Shown one piece after another: positions 8,127 through 9,943 of a stretch of 9,943 nucleotides of DNA. Each line of letters begins with the position of its first letter. Position 1 is the stretch's first letter. The DNA is taken from positions 1 to 9,943 of the forward strand of contig PMMJ01000499.1 of the NCBI GenBank assembly GCA_003162255.1, written 5' to 3'. The notes below the pieces were generated by a model. That model saw nothing but the letters and a program-made list of their open reading frames with translations. It made no database searches and was not told the origin of the DNA. Source of the DNA: Acidobacteriaceae bacterium (lineage in GTDB: Bacteria > Acidobacteriota > Terriglobia > Terriglobales > Acidobacteriaceae). The translations under genes and the position numbers were made by a program.

Positions 8127-8722
8127 CAGAAGGCTCCCGGCTTTGAGGAATAAAGAACTGCGGAACGAATATCCGCCGCGGCTTCCGAATCTTGAAATTG
8201 GCACGCGGATGCCTTCCGGCGTCGGTGGAGCTTTAAAGCAGCACGGCGCGCCACGCCACAATAACAAAGCAGCACTCCCACGGCGCGAGAGAACTTCACG
8301 CTAAACCAGCTCGATCCCAATCCCGGACGTACTGCGGCTCGCCCTTCGCCAGCGCTGCGTACGAGCCGTCCCAGCAGGGCTTCGGGAGGAAACAAAGGGT
8401 CAGGACCTGGCATGGAATCGCCGCACAGCAGGAAGCCGTTTGGCGTGCTGGCGGCGCCGAAGCAACGCCCGACGAGACGATGCAGGAAGAAGCGGTCGTC
8501 GCGCATTGCGAGCACGATCTCCCCAGCACGGACGTCTTCAAGCGAGCAGCTCGCGATCTCGACCACGTCGCCTGGCCAGAGGGTGGGCAACATACTTTCC
8601 CCATAAACCTGCAGCCGAACGCGCCGACCCAAGCCACCGCCGCGACGCAATGCCTCCGTCACCAAACCCGAACGTACCGCGCTCCAATTCGAGCGTGCCG
8701 CACTCATGGCGTTTTCCAGCAT
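8126..8722 (-). CDS. S24/S26 family signal-peptidase-like protein
   Basis: A 198-residue protein with signal peptidase I/LexA-fold motifs. Box B is YGESMLPTLWPGDVVEI, with candidate nucleophile Ser43. FFLHRLVG (78-85) follows, where His81 stands in the position of the usual Lys general base. GDSM (101-104) resembles the C-terminal box. A Ser-His arrangement is known from the Sec11/SipW branch. No N-terminal membrane anchor is evident; a short hydrophobic patch (about 146-158) is the only candidate. The ATG at 8722 overlaps the stop of the 59-residue peptide as TGATG, mirroring the downstream junction at 8126. A TTG at 8779 and an ATG at 8707 are alternatives. In this operon it may remove the peptide leader, but the substrate is unproven. 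Confidence 0.82.
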   Translation of the reverse strand: MLENAMSAARSNWSAVRSGLVTEALRRGGGLGRRVRLQVYGESMLPTLWPGDVVEIASCSLEDVRAGEIVLAMRDDRFFLHRLVGRCFGAASTPNGFLLCGDSMPGPDPLFPPEALLGRLVRSAGEGRAAVRPGLGSSWFSVKFSRAVGVLLCYCGVARRAALKLHRRRKASACQFQDSEAAADIRSAVLYSSKPGAF

Positions 8723-8901
8723 CAGGAGGTCTTCTGCGAGAACTGGCAATTGCCAACGGTGGAAGCGATCTTGCCGCAAGATAGAGCCTGCGTCTCGAAG
8801 ACCTGCTCGCAGCGAAATGCTGGCTTTTGGTAAAGCTTCTTCTCGTCACTCGCGGTTTCCGATAGCCGGTGTTTCTCGCGAGCGGCCCGATTGTCGGTCA
8901 T
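8722..8901 (-). CDS. Putative RiPP precursor peptide, 59 residues
   Basis: A small gene at the head of the modification operon. Residues 1-23 are strongly charged and cysteine-free (starting MTDNRAAREKHRLSE), like a leader. Residues 24-29 are YQKPAF, followed by Cys31, VFET (34-37), ALSCGK (39-44, Cys42) and NCQF (51-54, Cys52), ending in QKTS with C-terminal Ser59. Spacing Y-x2-P-x-F and a Phe at +11 resemble the lasso leader signal bound by PqqD-like domains. The stop TGA overlaps the S26 ATG (TGATG), so translation is probably coupled. An in-frame stop three codons upstream fixes the ATG at 8901 as the only plausible start, although no Shine-Dalgarno sequence is seen. Cleavage could fall near Arg30 or later; this cannot be resolved from sequence. 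Function of the product is unknown. Confidence 0.78.
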   Translation of the reverse strand: MTDNRAAREKHRLSETASDEKKLYQKPAFRCEQVFETQALSCGKIASTVGNCQFSQKTS

Positions 8902-8910
8902 AGTCGGTCA
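8893..8910 (-). repeat. Direct repeat TGACCGAC x2 over the precursor start codon
   Basis: On the minus strand TGACCGAC occurs twice with a two-base gap, giving a 10-base period. The second copy contains the TG of the ATG at 8901. The helical-turn spacing would allow two protein subunits on one DNA face, or it may be a chance duplication. Confidence 0.4.
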
Positions 8911-8939
8911 AGCCAGATAGTCAAAGGAAGAGCTGGCTT
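8910..8939 (-). promoter_or_regulatory. Inverted repeat AAGCCAG-N16-CTGGCTT, possible operator
   Basis: Perfect 7-base arms at 8939-8933 and 8916-8910 (minus-strand order) are separated by 16 bases. The first arm overlaps the candidate -10 and the interval covers the expected transcription start, so a bound dimeric regulator would block the promoter. If transcription starts further upstream it could instead form a 5' UTR hairpin. No regulator gene is visible. Confidence 0.35.
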
Positions 8940-8964
8940 ATCCCCCAGTTTTGATCAGAGTCAA
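8937..8964 (-). promoter_or_regulatory. Candidate promoter of the peptide operon
   Basis: TTGACT (8964-8959) and GATAAG (8942-8937) are 16 bases apart on the minus strand. Transcription from near 8930 would leave a leader of about 29 bases before the precursor ATG at 8901. It sits in the 136-base gap between the ABC permease and the precursor, the only real gap ahead of the six overlapping genes. Confidence 0.45.
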
Positions 8965-9037
8965 GGCAGTTTACTACACGGCTTTCCCGGATGCCAACAA
9001 GGCAGGGCGAGAAGCGGAAGCAGCCGAATCGATATCC

Positions 9038-9838
9038 TCAGTAAAATGAAAGAGTTCCATCTTGCCGCGCCCGCCGCAAACTTAGCGACAGACCGGCCAG
9101 CGCGAGCGGCAGCATGACCAGGCCAAACCCGGCCAGCACAGCCAGTGTTGGAGCCATCGTCCGCAGGGACTGTCCCTCGAGCAGCGCCCTCCGCATGCCG
9201 TCGATTGCGTAAGTGAGAGGAACCGCGTGCGCGAGAAGTTCGAGCGAGCGGGGCAAACTCTGAATCGGAAACATTGTCCCACTCAGAAACCAGATCCCGG
9301 AACTGAGCAGCCACAACAGAGCCGAGCCTTTCTGGAATGCAACCTGAAGCGTGGCCGCGACGATGCCCAGCGCCAAGGCGATGGCCAGAGAGAAAATCAG
9401 TACGGCCACGCACGACAGAAAGTTGGCGTGGATGGACGCCCGGAAAACTGCCACCCCGGCAAAAAGATACACCAGCAGATTGACCAGGTTTCCGGCAAAC
9501 GCGGAAATAGAACTGAGGATGACGAGCTCAGCCGGAGCCGTCGAGGTCGTCATCAGCACTTCCAGTGTTCCCGTCTGCTGCGCTTCCTGCACCGCGCTCA
9601 GAAAAGCTTGTGCGCTCATTACGAAAAAAGTGTAGACGCCGGTTCCCACCAGGAGGAACGGGAAGTACTCGACGCCAGCGGGCCGAAAGCCGGGACCGAT
9701 GGCGCGGGACAGAAAATAGAAAGCCGCCAGTTCGGTGAACACTCCGACCAGGGTCACGACGAAACCGCTGCGGTGGCGGACGGCCGTGAGCAAATCGCGC
9801 CGCAGGATGGCGTAGAGCTTGTCGAGAGTGGAAGTCAT
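9038..9838 (-). CDS. ABC-2 type transporter permease
   Basis: A 266-residue integral membrane protein with about six hydrophobic segments (near 26-45, 58-82, 105-132, 138-162, 172-190, 232-254). Family marks are the early cytoplasmic RRDLLTAVRHRSG (13-25), the loop QQTGTLEVLMTT (87-98) and the SGTMFPIQSLP turn (186-196) before the last helices. Such permeases pair with a separate ATPase to export polysaccharide, drugs, lipids or peptides; that ATPase would be upstream, outside the window. The frame is open to an ATG at 9907, but the extra residues are encoded by an AT-rich repeat, so I start at 9838. It precedes the peptide operon by 136 bases on the same strand, which makes peptide export or self-protection possible but unproven. 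Confidence 0.9.
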   Translation of the reverse strand: MTSTLDKLYAILRRDLLTAVRHRSGFVVTLVGVFTELAAFYFLSRAIGPGFRPAGVEYFPFLLVGTGVYTFFVMSAQAFLSAVQEAQQTGTLEVLMTTSTAPAELVILSSISAFAGNLVNLLVYLFAGVAVFRASIHANFLSCVAVLIFSLAIALALGIVAATLQVAFQKGSALLWLLSSGIWFLSGTMFPIQSLPRSLELLAHAVPLTYAIDGMRRALLEGQSLRTMAPTLAVLAGFGLVMLPLALAGLSLSLRRARQDGTLSFY

Positions 9839-9844
9839 AAGAGC

Positions 9845-9943
9845 ATTTGTAATTTGCGATTTGTAATTTGTAATTTCAAACTCGCACGCTGCCGGCACCA
9901 CATTCAAAATACGATTTACAATTACAAATTACCAATTACAAAT
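9845..9943. repeat. AT-rich inverted repeat cassette with ATTTGTAATTT units
   Basis: The left arm (9845-9876) contains ATTTGTAATTTGCG followed by ATTTGTAATTTGTAATTTC. The right arm (9905-9943, running off the edge) reads as the reverse complement of the same unit, ending ATTACAAAT. The arms flank a GC-richer centre of about 28 bases. The composition contrasts sharply with the surrounding genes. It resembles a small dispersed intergenic element; no transposase or target duplication can be seen. Confidence 0.6.

Noticed and set aside
8127..8267. Upstream extension of the HprK-like protein
   Set aside because: It lies within the S26 peptidase gene in another frame; the TGATG overlap and GGGAG site fix the start at 8126.
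8538..8849. 103-residue minus-strand frame overlapping the precursor and peptidase genes
   Set aside because: It is in a different frame from both supported genes, is Arg/Ser-rich, and has no motif; it looks like a shadow.
5377..8901. Reading the operon as a classical lasso peptide or PQQ cluster
   Set aside because: No lasso cyclase, no transglutaminase-like peptidase, and no PqqB/PqqC or PqqA-type Glu-Tyr core is present.
9839..9907. N-terminal extension of the ABC permease to the ATG at 9907
   Set aside because: The extra residues come from the AT-rich repeat, and permeases of this family begin near the 9838 start.

Overview
The window looks like chromosomal DNA of a GC-rich soil-type bacterium, most likely an Acidobacteriota member (Terriglobia/Koribacter-like). 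That assignment is inferred from the style of the genes: a PknB-like kinase fused to a membrane segment and a TPR sensor, and short repeat cassettes between genes. No marker gene is present to prove it.

Left part, minus strand (1-2105): a serine/threonine protein kinase with a C-terminal TPR region, cut by the left edge. A divergent intergenic stretch of about 420 bases (2106-2529) carries a candidate kinase promoter, a palindromic repeat cluster and repeated GGGGGAAT/ATTCCCC boxes. On the plus strand, 2530-5310 encodes a 926-residue cyclic-di-GMP protein that joins a membrane sensor, HD-GYP, GAF, GGDEF with an I-site, and PilZ.

Right part, minus strand (8901 down to 5377): a tightly packed six-gene operon in which every junction overlaps. 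In transcription order it holds a 59-residue Cys-containing peptide (8901-8722), an S24/S26 signal-peptidase-like protein, an HprK-like kinase, a PqqD-like peptide-binding protein, a radical SAM/SPASM enzyme and a 165-residue putative lipoprotein. This is the architecture of a ribosomally made, post-translationally modified peptide (RiPP) pathway. The 59-residue peptide is the probable substrate: it has a charged leader, a YxxPxF motif resembling the lasso-leader signal bound by PqqD-like domains, three cysteines and a C-terminal serine. In the proposed scheme PqqD presents the leader, the radical SAM enzyme modifies the core, the HprK-like kinase phosphorylates it, and the S26 protein may cleave the leader. 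No lasso cyclase or transglutaminase-like leader peptidase is visible.

Upstream of the operon on the same strand (9838-9038) is an ABC-2 type permease that could export the product. Its ATPase would lie beyond the right edge. The window ends in an AT-rich inverted repeat cassette.
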